A DNA stretch of 64,000 nucleotides, taken from positions 32,033,782-32,097,781 of the forward strand of contig NC_091312.1 of assembly GCF_038502225.1 (NCBI RefSeq), read 5' to 3'. A model generated the notes under the pieces. It was given only the letters and a program-made list of their open reading frames with translations, did not search any database and had not been told where the DNA came from. This document shows positions 45,019 to 57,331 of this stretch, piece after piece (position 1 is the first letter of the stretch; each line of letters starts with the position of its first letter). The translations under genes were made by a program, and so were the position numbers. This stretch comes from Cherax quadricarinatus (lineage: Eukaryota; Arthropoda; Malacostraca; Decapoda; Parastacidae).

Positions 45019-45200
45019 CATAAAGAGGAAGGGTAAGAGGGAGGGGTGGGGAGGAGGAGGAGGAAAAGAAAAAGGGAGGATGGGATAAGGGAGGGGGGAT
45101 TGGGGGGTAATTAGGTTCGGTCTGAGGAAGGAGACCAACAGGTCTAATTCCTCAGACCAAGAGCCTCTTCACCACGCCAAGGAGCCCCCCCTTGAAGAGG
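44442..45200 (-). mobile_element. 5' UTR of the I/Nimb-type LINE with homopolymer A/T runs
   Basis: Non-coding. Minus-strand order from 45200: CCTCTTCAAGGGGGG..., a repeated GGTCTGAGGAATTAGACCTG and CTCCTTCCTCAGACC pair able to form a hairpin, C/T-rich DNA, T44 (44971-45015), then mixed sequence and a T-rich run (44465-44530) before the ORF1 start. The plus-strand frames (44636-45088) are shadows. Confidence 0.65.
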
Positions 45201-45631
45201 CAGTACTTCATAAATTTCCAAACTTTGTTCACCATTCTAAAGTGATCACAGTACTCTTTCCCATTTACTTCAAAGACCATTCCACTAATGGGGGATATCC
45301 AGGTTGTTGTGAAAAAAGTAAACTTTTCATCAAAAGTATTTCCACACGAAAATGAATATCGTCGATTAACAAATCGTCAAAAAGAAAAAAATCGTTTAGA
45401 AACACCAATGTTGGATGATTGAATTGTCAGATTAAGGAGATGTTTCACTTACGTGTTTCTTCATTATTACTGACTTTATTTTAAGAATGATATTTTAAGT
45501 GATATAAACCATTTTTTTTAGAGCTTGGATACGAAGATGAAGGCTTGTGGATTGGAGGAAGTAACGCTCTGGAAGAAGGAAAGTAAGTGACTTGCATAAT
45601 TGCTAGACTTATTTCGATATGTGATTCTAAA

Positions 45632-45850
45632 GTATCCCATATCACATATTCCCAGCACCTCTTGTACCTGTGATCCAAAAGACAGGTACTCCCGTTTCAC
45701 ATAACCCCAGCCCTCTGGATCCCAGTGATCCAAAAGATATATCCCCATATCACATAAACTGAGCCCCTTGTCCTTCAGTGATCTGAAAGAGGGGAACCCC
45801 CGTGTCACATAATCCCAGCCCCTTGTGCCTCTGTCATCTGGAAGAGAGGT
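45632..45850. repeat. Minisatellite, four units of about 54 bp
   Basis: Units start near 45636, 45690, 45743 and 45798, each with (T/C)CCCRTRTCACATAA..CCCAG, then GTGATC(C/T)(A/G)AAAGA. The 96-codon minus frame (45518-45808) repeats with the same period, so it is not taken as a gene. Confidence 0.8.
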
Positions 45851-46149
45851 AGCTAGGAGCTATAATGTTACATTTAAAGGGATTGGTTAAACCCATAAGT
45901 ATTTTTCAGCACCTTGGGAATGGGAGATAATTAATTCTGATTTGATGAACAAGAGCGTAGTTCCAAGGGTCTACAAGTTATAACTAAACTTTCCCAAGAG
46001 ACCCAGTAACTATAATCAACACCATTTAAAGCCCAGTAGCTGGAAATAAACGCAATCTAACACTGTAAACATTTACTCTGTAACTCACTCAGAAATTCAA
46101 GACAATGGAGCAAACTATAAATCTGCCAAATTTGAGGTCATAAAAAGTA
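45851..46149. other. No recognisable gene
   Basis: Unique-looking AT-rich DNA. Confidence 0.4.
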
Positions 46150-46350
46150 AATTTTCTCCATGGGGAAGTGGAACAGAATTCTTCCTCCGTAAGCCATGCG
46201 TGTTGTAAGAGGCGACTAAAATGCCAGGAGCAAGGGGCTAGTAACCCCTTCTCCTGTATATATTACTAAATATGAAAGGAGAAACTTGTGTTTTTCCTTT
46301 TGGGCCACCCCACCTCGGTGGGATACGGCTGGTGTGTTGAAAGAAAGAAA
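46150..46350 (+). mobile_element. SINE-like repeat with RTE-type tail
   Basis: Starts GGGGAAGTGGAACAGAATTC, contains GTAAGCCATGCGTGTTGTAA, and ends GGGCCACCCCACCTCGGTGG and GATACGGC, then an A/G-rich tail. Its body matches 14752-14937 in reverse. Confidence 0.7.
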
Positions 46351-47639
46351 AAGTAAATTTCAGTAAGTTTTCTGCTCTACAATCGAGAAAACAATAAACA
46401 ATATTTAAAAAATTTTCAAATTTTAAAAATTTGCCACCAATAGGTTCAATAGGTCTGGGACCGGGACCCCACAGCCTGGTAACAGATGTGGTCTCCTTGT
46501 TAATGGTCGCAAAAATCTTATTTTAAAATATAACAGGCAAACTGGCAACAACCAGGCCCAATAAATGTAAGAATCTTTCTTTAGGTAAGATATACTTGTT
46601 GAAAAATTGGAGCAGATTTAAAAAAAGGCACCTCTGAGTAATCCCTCGAAAGCCAGTATCACAATTTGTTCATTAATACTTGCAAATTGAAACAACCAGC
46701 ACAATATCAACTCAAAACTATCACTGGGTACAATACACTGGTGATGAGAGTTTTTAAGCTGATTAGAAGAGGCATTCTACAGATACAGAACAGAAATCAA
46801 AATCCTAATTTCTTTAAAAAAAACTATTTATTTACAGAGAGAAATTAGAAAAGACATCCTCCGAATGGAAGATGGAAAAAAAATAATTCGTGCAAAAACT
46901 TTTTAATTATAAACTAGGCAACTTTTCATGTTCACAACTTGCAGTTATGTGTAGATTTCTTCTGTTTGAGATGCATCAATGTTGTAGGTTTGAAATCTCA
47001 AACAATTGCTAGGAAAACATCCCAGAATAACTTTTAAAATAAAATTGCAAATTTGCTCCTACAACTTCCAATAACAATCAAAATTTTGGAAAACGATTAG
47101 AAAAGGCATTCTTATCATTTCACATAAAATGTAACATTGTACTCTGCTCTATAAAATTGGCTCATTAGTACCTACATCTCCCACAAACAATCTAAACTTC
47201 CCTTCAGTTATGGTTCATCACTGATGATAATTTTAAGACGATCAGAAGGTTAGTCTATCAGCTTGAGACTAATAATTTTCTCTCAAGGCTAACAGGATGA
47301 TTACTTCTATTGATAACCTCTTATATAATCGCCTCTTTTTAGAATAAAAAGTTTCGCCACTATGAAAACCTAAACGTCACACATGTTTCTTATTTATCAA
47401 AGAGCAGCATAAAAATAATATAACTGAGATAATACACAGTATAATTGAGGATGTATTCGATTGGGTAATTAAGTAAGCCTGCCACTAACTGCAACACCTA
47501 CCAAATATTCTCTTCATAGAGTGTTCAACTGCATCGGACATGTTTACGGAAGTTGTGATTTGGCTAGTTACCCAGTGTTTGATAACTAAGTCATCAGTAA
47601 ACGATAACCAAATGTTTTGAAATTACACACACGTGTGTC
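46351..47639. other. No gene; decayed Penelope-type repeat at 47210-47400
   Basis: AT-rich. 47210-47400 (GACGATCAGAAGG, GATTACTTCTATTG, AGAATAAAAAGTTTCGCC, then CACACATGTTTCTTATTTATC) resembles the repeat carrying the hammerhead-like motif, too decayed to fold. Confidence 0.4.
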
Positions 47640-47937
47640 ATCGACACCATGCCTAACCCTTCTAGGGTAGGGTAGGTGCCTGAGCCCGAGCCTTTAGCTC
47701 ACAAGACTGTCATTCCCATTAGCCCCCTTGGGGCGGGGATGGCAGACCAGGGAGGCCTAGCTTGTGGCTAGGCCTGGGGACAGTTGGTCCCAAAGATGAG
47801 GAGGTACTTGTGCCTCCTCCCATGGGAGACTTAGGTCTCAGATACTCCCTAAAGAGGGAGCCAAGGCCGGGCCACCACTTGGACAAGGCCCGGGCCGGGA
47901 GAATACCGGCTAATCTTTAACTAACTAACTAACACAC
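47640..47937 (+). mobile_element. SINE-like repeat with (TAAC)n tail
   Basis: G/C-rich 300-bp block (GGGTAGGTGCCTGAGCCCGA, GGCCGGGCCACCACTTGGAC) ending in CTAACTAACTAACTAAC within AT-rich surroundings. No tRNA-like boxes found. A short tandem tail and the compositional break suggest a retroposed element. Confidence 0.6.
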
Positions 47938-48741
47938 ACGTGTTCTCAGCCAAATATACAGTAAATATTTCCAATAATATCCTGGGTGAGTTACAGTTAG
48001 CCATCTTCCACATCTCCAGTACAACATCAGTTTAGACAGGTGCTAAGTACCCTTGAAAACAGTTCATCGGGTCGTGGAGATATATTTTGTTTTAGTTTGA
48101 TAAACATGTTCCTCGTGACAGTAATAATTATTAATTCCTTGGATATCATTTGTCTTCTTGAGTAAAGACTGACATGAAATTACCTTGGAGAAGAGAACAT
48201 ATTTCATGTTCATTATCAGTAAGATGAACATAACCACTTCTCAGTGGCCCTATTTTCTTGATCTTCGTCATATATACACTTGACTGAACTCTTTGGGATA
48301 TGTCTTTGGTTCTTTAGCTACTTTAATTTCAGAGTCACATTTAGCCTTTCTATTTCCCTTCTTTGTCTCTCTTTTAATATGAACATATTTGTCAATAAGG
48401 TTATTCTCTTCTTATGTACCTATAAATCACTCTCTTCTCTCTTAACAGATGCTTCAGTCTCCTGTTCATTCGTTTAAGATCATTTTTATTTGACCTAATT
48501 TCTCTCTTTGGAATACATATATATACTTTCGGTACAATGTACAATATTAAGAAAATACTAATAGTTGCAGATCTCTTCGTTGTTGAATGATCATCGTCAA
48601 TAGAATCTTTAGATAGATTACCCAAGTCAAGGCAAGAACAAGTGTTCCCTATGTCCGTTATAATCAGCAGAACGATAATCTGGGACTTTTATTGTATTAT
48701 TCTTATTGTCGTACTACTAGAAAATTATATGTATATTTTTA
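47938..48741. other. No recognisable gene
   Basis: AT-rich sequence; the short frames at 48280-48477 and 48401-48625 show nothing I recognise. Confidence 0.4.
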
Positions 48742-50580
48742 TATTGACACATCGGCTGTTTCCCACCGAGGCAGGGTGACCCAAAATTGAATAAACGTTT
48801 ACTTTCATCACCACACACTCCATCACTGTCTTGCCAGAGGCATGGCGACATTACAGACAAAAACTGCAATATATCTCCACCCCTCCTTCAGAGTAGAGGC
48901 ATTCTACTTAACACCTCCGGGATTAAATGTGGCTGTTTTCCCTGAATCCCTTCATATAATATTAATTTTTTCACACTCCAACAGCATGTCAAGTCATAAA
49001 AACCATTTGCCGTCTGTCTAGCATGTTCATACATGCTTGCTGGAAGTCTAAGTCCTTTGGACACAAAAACTTCCTTTACCCCCTACATCTAGCCTTTCCC
49101 AGAAAGACCCCTACCCCCACCTTCCTTCCCGCTGCAGCTTTATACACCCTCTATTCAACCTTTCTAAATGTCCGAACTACCTCAATAACCCCTCCTGAGC
49201 CATTTGGTTAATACGTTTTAAACCCCCCCCCCCCCCCACTTCCTTCTAATCTCCAAGATATGGATTATCTGCATAATATAAGGTGGCCCAGTGGCCTGGT
49301 GGATAAAATTCCCGCTTCACACACAGAGGGCCCGGGTTCGATTCCTGGCGAGTGGAAAAATTTCAACGTCAACGAGGTTAAAAATCCGAACGAAATCTTA
49401 TTTTATCTTATAAACACCACATATTGCCCTCAGACACGACATCTCTATTGCCTCCAGCCTTCTTGTTGCAACATTCACCACCCATGCTTCACACCCATAT
49501 AAAAGCGTTGGAGTCATTATACTCTCTTACATTTCCTCTCTTTGCTTCCATGGATAACATTCTTTGTCTCCAGAGACTCCTTGGTGCACCACTTACCCTT
49601 TGCCCCTCGTCAATTCTATGATTCACCTCGTCTTTCATAGACCCATCTGCTGACACCACTCTGAAATATCTAGACACATTCACTTTCTTCATTATCCCTC
49701 TATTCAGTCTCATAACAAATCTTTCATTACCTAATTTTTTCTTACCCTCATCATCTTGCTCTTTCCTGTGTTTACTTTTAATTTCATTCTTTTACGTATC
49801 CACCCAAATTCATCCACAAATCTTTCAACTTCTCTTCAGAATCTCCCAAAAGAACAGTGTCATTAGCAAAAAGCAACTGTGACAACTCCCACTTTCTATT
49901 AGATTCTTTATTTTTCAATGTACACCTCATCCCAAACCCATCCAATCACTTCTCGTACAGCCCCATCTATGGTGACGTCATGCATTCCTGTCTAAGGCCT
50001 ACTTTTATTGGGAAGTAATATCCCTCTCTCCTACATACTCTAACTTGAGCCTCATTATCCTCGTAAAATCTCTTAACTGTTTTCAGTAACCTACCACCTA
50101 TTCCATACACTTGCAATATCTACCACATTGTTCCTTATCCACCATATCATAAGCCTTTTCCAAACTCCATAAATGCAATGAAAATCTCTTTACCCTTATC
50201 TAACTACTGTTCACTTATATGCTTCACTGTAAACACTTGGTGTATACATCCCTACCCATCCTGAAGCCACCTAGTTCTTAATCTTAATTCTTTCAATAAT
50301 AGCTTTACAATAAGCATTATCGGGTATACTCAACAAGCTTATTCCCCTATAATTCTTAAACTCTTCTTTGTCCCCTTTGCTTTTATACAATGCTGTCTGC
50401 CAGTCCTTAAGTACCTTCCCCTCTTTCATTCATTCATTTAATAAAAGCATTAACCATTCCAAAACTATATCCCCACCTGATTTTAACATATCTGTCTTGA
50501 GCCTCTCAGTCCCTGCTGATTCTCACTCATTCTACCCACAGAATCACACTCCTCAACCACACTCCCATCTGACTCTACTT
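48742..50580 (-). pseudogene. RTE-type LINE, decayed 3' half, with SINE insertion
   Basis: Minus orientation. The 3' end at 48742-48790 has the RTE tail (CACCCTGCCTCGGTGGGAAA). Matching text to 13405-14378 continues upstream: GGAAATGTAAGAGAGTATAATG..., [20 protein letters not shown] in the frame 49713-49489, then RT text in pieces up to about 50580 (for example a region corresponding to LEWL.LL.N and KEGKV near 50440). Many stops. A SINE at 49278-49412 interrupts it. Its 5' end faces the next RTE copy, head to head. Confidence 0.8.
49278..49412 (+). mobile_element. tRNA-derived SINE, internally deleted, inside RTE
   Basis: Head AAGGTGGCCCAGTGGCCTGG and B box CCCGGGTTCGATTCCTGGCG, then a jump to TTAAAAATCCGAACGAAATC and a (TTATC) tail: about 170 bp of the body of 21424-21732 is gone. 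The flanking RTE text resumes on both sides (CTGCATAATAT ... ACACCACATATTGCC). Confidence 0.88.
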
Positions 50581-50879
50581 TGCTTTTAAATGATGTTTGT
50601 GAGAAATAAATTACCTTAATGAAGCTCACTATTTCGTTCACAAAAGTAATTTGATTAGAAGGCAACTAAGATACATTACTTACATTTTGTTGCACCTCTG
50701 AGGTATGTGTCCCTCCGACATCCACAACAATCACACCCTCACACAATCCTGGAACCAAAAAAATTAGTTTAAATTTATTAAACATATAACCAATAATTGT
50801 GGTACTAATTAAAAATTGGGTAGACTGTATGATTTTGACTGGACTTCGTGAAGGAGGAGAGGGGTTTAATACAATTAAC

Positions 50880-52141
50880 GTTAAACAAACAATGACTGTA
50901 GATGTTAAGCGAATGACTGTAGATGTTAAGCGAATATATAGGAGCCTTTGAACCAAGTGAGAGAGTAATTGTGGTAGGGGACCTAAATGTCAAAGTAGAG
51001 AAGCATTTAGAGAGGGTGTGGTAGGTAAGTTTGGGATGAAAGGTGTAAATGATAAAGGGACCCCTTTGAACTTTGTATAGAAAGTGGGTTTAGTTATAAG
51101 TAATACGTATTTTAAGAAAATGAGGATAAATAAGTATACAAGATATGATGTAGGGCATAATGACAGTAGTTAGCTGGACTAAGCATTGGTAGATAAAAGA
51201 CTGTTGAGTAGACTTCAGGATGTACATGTTTATAGAGAGGCCACAGATATATCAGATCACTTTCTAGTTGTAGCTACAGTGAGAGTAAAAGGTAGATGGG
51301 ATACAAGGAAAATAGAAGCAGCAAGTATGAGAGAGGTAAAAGTGTATAAACTAAAAGAGGAGGCAGTTAGGGTAAGATATAAACAACTATTTGAGGATAG
51401 ATGGGCTAGTGAGAGTATAGGCAATGGGGTCGAAGATGTATGGGGTAGGTTAAAGAATGTAGTGTTAGAGTGTTCAGCAGAAGTTTCTGGTTACAGGAAA
51501 GTGGGTGCAGGAGGAAAGAAGAGCAATTGGTGGAATGATGTAAAGAGAGTAGTAAGGGAGAAAAAGTTAGCATATGAGAGGATTTTACAATGTAGAAGTG
51601 ATGCAAGGAGGGAAGAGTATATGGAGAGAAAAAGAGAGGTTAAGAAAGTGGAGAAGCAATGTAAAAAGAGAGCAAATGATAGAGTGGGTGAGATGTTATC
51701 AACAAATTTTGTTGAAAATAAGAAAAAATTTTGGAGTGGGATTAAAAAGTTGAGGAAGCCTAGGGAACAAATGGATTTGACAGTTTAAAAATAGGAGAGG
51801 AGAGTTATTAAATGGAGAGTTAGAGGTATCGGAAAGATGGGGGTAAAAATATTTTGAGGATTGTTGAATGATGATGAAGATAGGGAAGCTGTGATTTCGT
51901 GTATAGGGCGGGGAGGAATAGCGTCTTGTAGGAGTGAAGAACAGCCAGTTGTGAGTGTGAGGAAGTTCGTGTGGCAGTGGATAGAATGAAAGGGGGTAAG
52001 GCAGCTGGGATTGATGGGATAAAGATTGAAATGTCAAAAGCATGATGGGATATAGTTTTCGAGTGGTTGGTGCTATTATTTAATAAATGTATGGAAGAGG
52101 GTAAGGTACCTAGGGATTGGCAGAGAGCATGCATAGTTCCT
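50880..52141 (+). pseudogene. RTE-type LINE, 5' part: endonuclease and linker
   Basis: The plus strand begins inside the endonuclease: VIVVGDLNVKVE (about 50970; GD.N block), then a stop-rich piece, then 51186-51788 (200 residues): VDKRLLSRLQDVHVYREATD, ISDHFLVVATVRVKGRW (SDH catalytic block), a long basic coiled linker, and SGIKKLRKPREQMDL. The text continues past stops to DWQRACIVPLYK at 52141, just before RT. The element goes on at 55734, after an inserted L2-like LINE. The endonuclease nicks target DNA to prime reverse transcription. Confidence 0.85.
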
Positions 52142-53242
52142 TTGTATAAATTATACCTTAGTGCAAGAACAAGAGTGAGTCTGGTGCTATTTGTAATTTG
52201 TATTTTTGCTATTTTCATGTGCTAAAGTGTAATAAGTTAACAATTTTGCCATTATATTTCCTAGCTCACTTATTTGATTACCACTTTATTTGCTCACCAC
52301 AAATTATTTTAGTCGTTTTTATATTGTCTCCTTTATTTTAGTTTAAAGAACTACCTTAGCTCAATTTTTTTACATTTGTTAAAATAATTCAGGTGCTATT
52401 TTATAGCTTTAGAATATATACTTTGGCTTATACTTAATTCTGACTATAGATTCACTATAAATCTTATGATTACAAGCATTGACCCTGATACCAACCTCTT
52501 ATTGAATGACTTAAATGACTCAAACAGTAACTGTAATTACTACACAGCAGAACAATCAAAGGCACTCCTCAGAGCCAACAACAACCTAACTGTCTTTAAC
52601 TACAATATCAGATCTTTAAGCAAACATTACGATGACCTCATAGCATTACTAAATTCCCTGCATGCCAGTATATCCATCATTACTCTCACCGAAATCTGGC
52701 TGAAGCCTGATACTACAGATGTCTATGCCATTCCTGGTTACACCATACACAACTGTAGGCCAGACCAACAAGGGGGTGGCACAGCTATATACTACTCAGA
52801 CCAACTAGAATGTATCACTAATACTTGCACAAGGGATAAACATGGGGAATATATAACAGCTAAATTCAAATCCAAATACCTACAAAAATCTCTCACAGTG
52901 ATAAACATCTACAGAGTACCACAGTCAAACATTAACCGTTTTAGTGAAAACCTAGGAAGTATGATAACTGATGCACGCATGAACAAAGATCACTTGCTAC
53001 TCTCAGGTGTCTTCATTATAAATCTCCTGCAAGACCAGGACCCACATGTTACTGAATTCACAAACACAATGAGTAACTGCATGTTGCTACCAACAGTAAC
53101 AAAACCTACAAGAGTTACAGAGACTAGTGTTTCCCTACTAGACCACATCTGGACCAACACCATATCCCCCTTTAAAATCAGGCATAATCACAGAAAATAC
53201 CACAGACCACTACCCTACCTTCCTCATAACAAATCTTGGTAA
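52142..53242 (+). pseudogene. L2/CR1-group LINE: 5' UTR and endonuclease, one-base frameshift
   Basis: 5' UTR 52142-52465, then a 258-codon frame from 52466 (MITSIDPDTNLLLNDLNDSN). The endonuclease starts at LTVFNYNIRSLSKHYDDL, with IITLTEIWLKP (catalytic Glu) and GGGTAIYYSDQL. The expected GDFN block reads SGVFIINLL, so the catalytic Asp is changed. SLLDHIWTN is kept. A one-base insertion near 53172 shifts the frame; the other frame then gives TENTTDHYPTFLITN, the final DH block. Confidence 0.85.
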
Positions 53243-55733
53243 ATTACCCCAAGAAACTACTAAAGTCACTTTCAGACTTCACAATGAGGCAGCCATTAAT
53301 AACTTCACAGCAGCAGTGACAAACATTGACTGGCACACTGAGCTAGAAACCTATACAGATATTGATGAATGTATTAATAATTTTCTAAAAAAGACCCAAT
53401 ACCTCTATAACAAGCACTGCCCTAAAAACTAAACAGATAACAGCTAAGAGACTGAACAGTCCCTGGCTAACACCCAGCATCCTCAAATCCATAAATACAA
53501 AGCACCTATATGAAAAACAGTATAGAATGGGTCACATAAAACCAGAGACCAAACAAGACGTTACTCATCAATCCTAACCAGCCTGATAAGAAAAGCTAAA
53601 AAAAATTATTATGAGAACAGATTATCCAACTTACGAGATTGTATAAAAAAGACCTGGAAAACCCTATCAGAAATTCTAGGAACAAAAAAGATATCACGAA
53701 ATATCGAAATTAAATTAACAAAATCAGATGAACCCCAACTCCCACCAACAGAAACAGCAAACAGACTCAATAATTTCTGCTCCACTATAGGAAAAAACCT
53801 TGCCAATAAAATCCCAAGCTCAGATACCCCACCCAATGACTACCTCACTGGCAACTACCCGAACACACTGTTCCTAGCTCCGACTAACCCTATTGAAGTC
53901 TCCCTTATTATCAACACACTAAAAAACAAGACAGGAGATTTATATACCTTACCACCCCTTACATACAAAAAAGCGTCCCAAGTGCTATCACCAATCATTG
54001 CAACACTCGTTAAAAAATCCATTGAATCCTCTAGCTTCCCTACAGTTCTCAAAATAGCAAGGGTCACCCCGATCCATAAAGGAGGAGACCAAACAGACAT
54101 GAATAACTATAGGCCAGTATCTAACTTACACCCTCTCTCTAAAATCTTCGAAAAATTATTTCACAAGTGAATCTATTCCTACCTCATCTCCCAAAACATA
54201 CTCAACCCCTGCCAATTTGGGTTCAGGTCTAATAAAAATACTAATGATACTATTATACACATGCTAGAACATATATACACTGCAATAGAGAAAAACGAAG
54301 TCCCACTGAGGATCTTCATTGACTTACGTAAAGCTTTTGATACAGTTGACCATGACTTGCTCCACGTAAAATTGTCACACTATGGTACAAGAGGGCACTC
54401 CCTCAACTACCTAAAGTCATACCACAGCAACAGATGCCAATATGTGTACACAAATGGGGCAAACTCTTCCGCACAGCCAATTACAGTTGGTGTCCCACAG
54501 GGAAGTGTCCTTGGCCCTCGTCTCTTTCTCATATACATAAATGACCTACCAAATACATCGCAACTACTCAAACCCACACTATTTGCAGATGACACTGCAT
54601 ACGTCTTCTCTCACCCGAGCCCAGTCATGCTAGCCAATACTGTAAATACCGAATTATAGAAAATATCTACCTGGATGAGGACTAAGAAACTTACTCTAAA
54701 CATTGACAAAACCTACTTCATTCAGTTTGGTAACAGAGCTACAGATGTCCCTATTAACATAATGATAAACGGATCACCTATCACAAAGCTCACAGAGGGA
54801 AAATTCTTAGGAATCCAACTTGATAATAAACTCAAATTTCAAACACATATTCAACAAACTTCCAAGAAAATTTCCAAGACCGTAGGCATACTATAGAAGA
54901 TACGTTACTATGCTCCACAGTCAGCCCTCCTGGCCTTATATCACTCACTTATTTACCCCTATCTCACCTATGGAATTTGTGCATGGGGCTCAACAACAAC
55001 AAACCATCTCAGACCACTAATTACCCAACAAAAGGCTTCAGTCAAAATGATAACAAATTCCCACTACAGGCAGCACACTCCACCAATATTCAAAACTCTA
55101 AACCTACTCACCATACAAAACATCCATACTTATTACTGCACCTATTACATACATAGAACACTTAACTCTGATATAAACCCTCACCTCAAACAGAACACAT
55201 GACCATAACACAAGACACAGATCACTCTTTGATGTTCCTCGTGTCCATCTCACGCTATGCAAAAACTCAATGCACATAAAATATAAAAGAAATATAAAAA
55301 GAAATATAAAAGAAACACTGCTTATAAATTCAAGTCTCTTCTCAAAAATCACTTACTCACCCACAATCAAATAAATACTAAATAATTTTATCTTATAAAT
55401 TGTATATCCTAAATGTTTCTCATAATTGTATCTCATAAATGTTTAACCTGAGGCCCAATCATACTTTGTTATTTTATAATTACATTACCTAACAGAATAC
55501 TCCATTCTACTGATTGCACAGCAATACTCATGTAATACTCATTTGTGCTTTATTGTTATCTGTTTACAATAACGTTTTACCACTGAATACATCATTGCTT
55601 AGTTAATCTTAAGTTAATTTTAAGCCTGCCCATAATGCTCTACATATAAGGGGCTTTGGCATGTTGCACTTTATTGTATTCCTTTTTACTTCTCTGTATC
55701 ATGTTCAAATAAATAAATAAATAAATAAATAAA
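53243..55733 (+). pseudogene. L2/CR1-group LINE: RT and 3' end
   Basis: After a linker with a few frame breaks, the RT frame runs from about 53590 to 55200 with three isolated stops (54168, 54657, 54894). Motifs: VTPIHKGGDQTDMNNYRPVS (54063), [17 protein letters not shown] (54208), [20 protein letters not shown] (54313), [20 protein letters not shown] (54484), [10 protein letters not shown] (54580; active site intact), KFLGIQLDNKLKFQTHI (54802) and YPYLTYGICAWGS (54955). The 3' UTR ends TGTTCAAATAAATAAATAAA. The element is full length, about 3.6 kb, and sits inside an RTE copy. Confidence 0.9.
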
Positions 55734-57312
55734 GGCAAGGGGGGATAAAAGAGAGTGCGGCAAAAGGGATAAAAGAGAGTGCAAAAATTATAGGGAATAA
55801 GTCTGTTGAGTATCCCTGGTAAAGTGTATGGTAGAGATATTACTGAAAGAATTAAGAGTATGACAGAGAGTAGGATAGCAGATGAACAAGGAGGCCATAG
55901 GAAAGGTAGGGGGTGTATAAACCAAGTGTTTACAGTGAAACGTATAGGTGAACAGTATTTAGATAAGGGTAAAGAGATTTATGTGGCCTTTATGGGTTTG
56001 GAAAAGGCATATGACAGGGTGGATAGGGGGGCAATGTGGCAGATGTTGCAGGTGTATAGTACAGGAGGTAAGTTAGTGAAAGCAGTGAGGGGCTTTTACG
56101 AGGATAGTAAGGCTCAGATTAGAGTATGTAGGAGAGTGGGAGATTATTTCCCAGTAAAAGTAGGCCTTAGACAGGGGTGTGTGATGTCACCGGGGTTGTT
56201 CAATATATTTATAGATGGGGTTATGAAAGAAGTGAATGCTAGGGTCTTGGCAAGAGGTGTGGAGTTAAAAGATAAAGAATCAAACACAAAGTGGGAGTTG
56301 TCTCAGTTGCTCTTTGCTGATGACACAGTGCTTTTGGGAGATTCTGAAGAGAAGTTGCAGAGGTTGGTGGATGAATTTGGTAAGGTATGTAAAAGAAGAA
56401 AATTAAAAGTCAATATAGGAAAGAGTAAGGTTATGAGAATAACAAAAAGATTAGGTGATGGAAGATTGAATATCAGATTGGAGGGAGAGAGTATGGAGGA
56501 GGTGAATATAATCAGATATTTGGGAGTAGACGTATCAGCAGATGGGATGAGGTGAATCACAGAAGTGATAAGGAGAAAAGGGTGAGTGGTGCACTTAGGA
56601 GTCTGTGAAGACAAAGAACTTTGTCTGTGGAAGCAAAGAGGGAAATGTATGAAAGTATAATTGTACCAACACTCTTGTATGGGTGTGAAGCATCGGTGAT
56701 GAATGTTGCAACGAGAAGGCTGGAGGCAGTCAAGATGTCATGTCTGAGGGCAATGTATGGTGTGAATATAATGTAGAGAATTCGTAGTTTGGAAATTAGG
56801 AGATGGTGTGGGATTACAAAAACTATTATCCAGAGGGCTGAAGAGGGGTTGTTGAGGTGGTTCGGACATGTAGAGAGAATGGAACAAAACAGAATGAATT
56901 CGAGTGTATAAATCTATAGTGGAGGGAAGGCGGGGTAGGGGTCTGCCTAGGAAGGGTTGGAGGGAGGGGTAAAGGAGGTTTTGTGTGCGAGGGGCTTGGA
57001 CTTCCAGAAAACGCGCATGAGCGCATTTGATAGGAGTGAATGGAGAAAAATGGTATTTAATACTCGAAGTGCTGTTGGAGTGTGAGCAAGTAACATTTAT
57101 GAAGGGATTCAGGGAAACCGGCAGGCCGGACTTGAGTCCTGGAGATGGGAAGTACAGTGTCTACACTCTGAAGGAGGGGTGTTAATGTTGCAGTTTTATA
57201 ACTATAGTGTAAAGCACCCCCTCTGGCAAGACAGTGATGGAGTGAATGATGATGAAAGTTTTTCTTTTTCGGGCCACCCTGCCTTGGTGGGAATCGGCTG
57301 ATGTGTTAATTA
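55734..57312 (+). pseudogene. RTE-type LINE, 3' part: RT, C-terminus and 3' UTR
   Basis: Continuation of 50880-52141. 55806-56555 (249 residues) has ADEQGGHRKGRGCINQVFTV, YVAFMGLEKAYDRVDRGAMW, VGLRQGCVMSPGLFNIFID and LLFADDTVLLGD, so the RT active site is intact, then [20 protein letters not shown] as in 13650-14378. A deletion near 56545 (SADGMR instead of [10 protein letters not shown]) shifts the frame; C-terminal text continues to about 57060 with stops. The 3' UTR ends at about 57312 with GGGCCACCCTGCCTTGGTGG. The 5' UTR-side stretch near 55735 also has a short duplication of GGGATAAAAGAGAGTGC. Confidence 0.88.
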
Positions 57313-57331
57313 AAAAAGAAATCTAATATTA

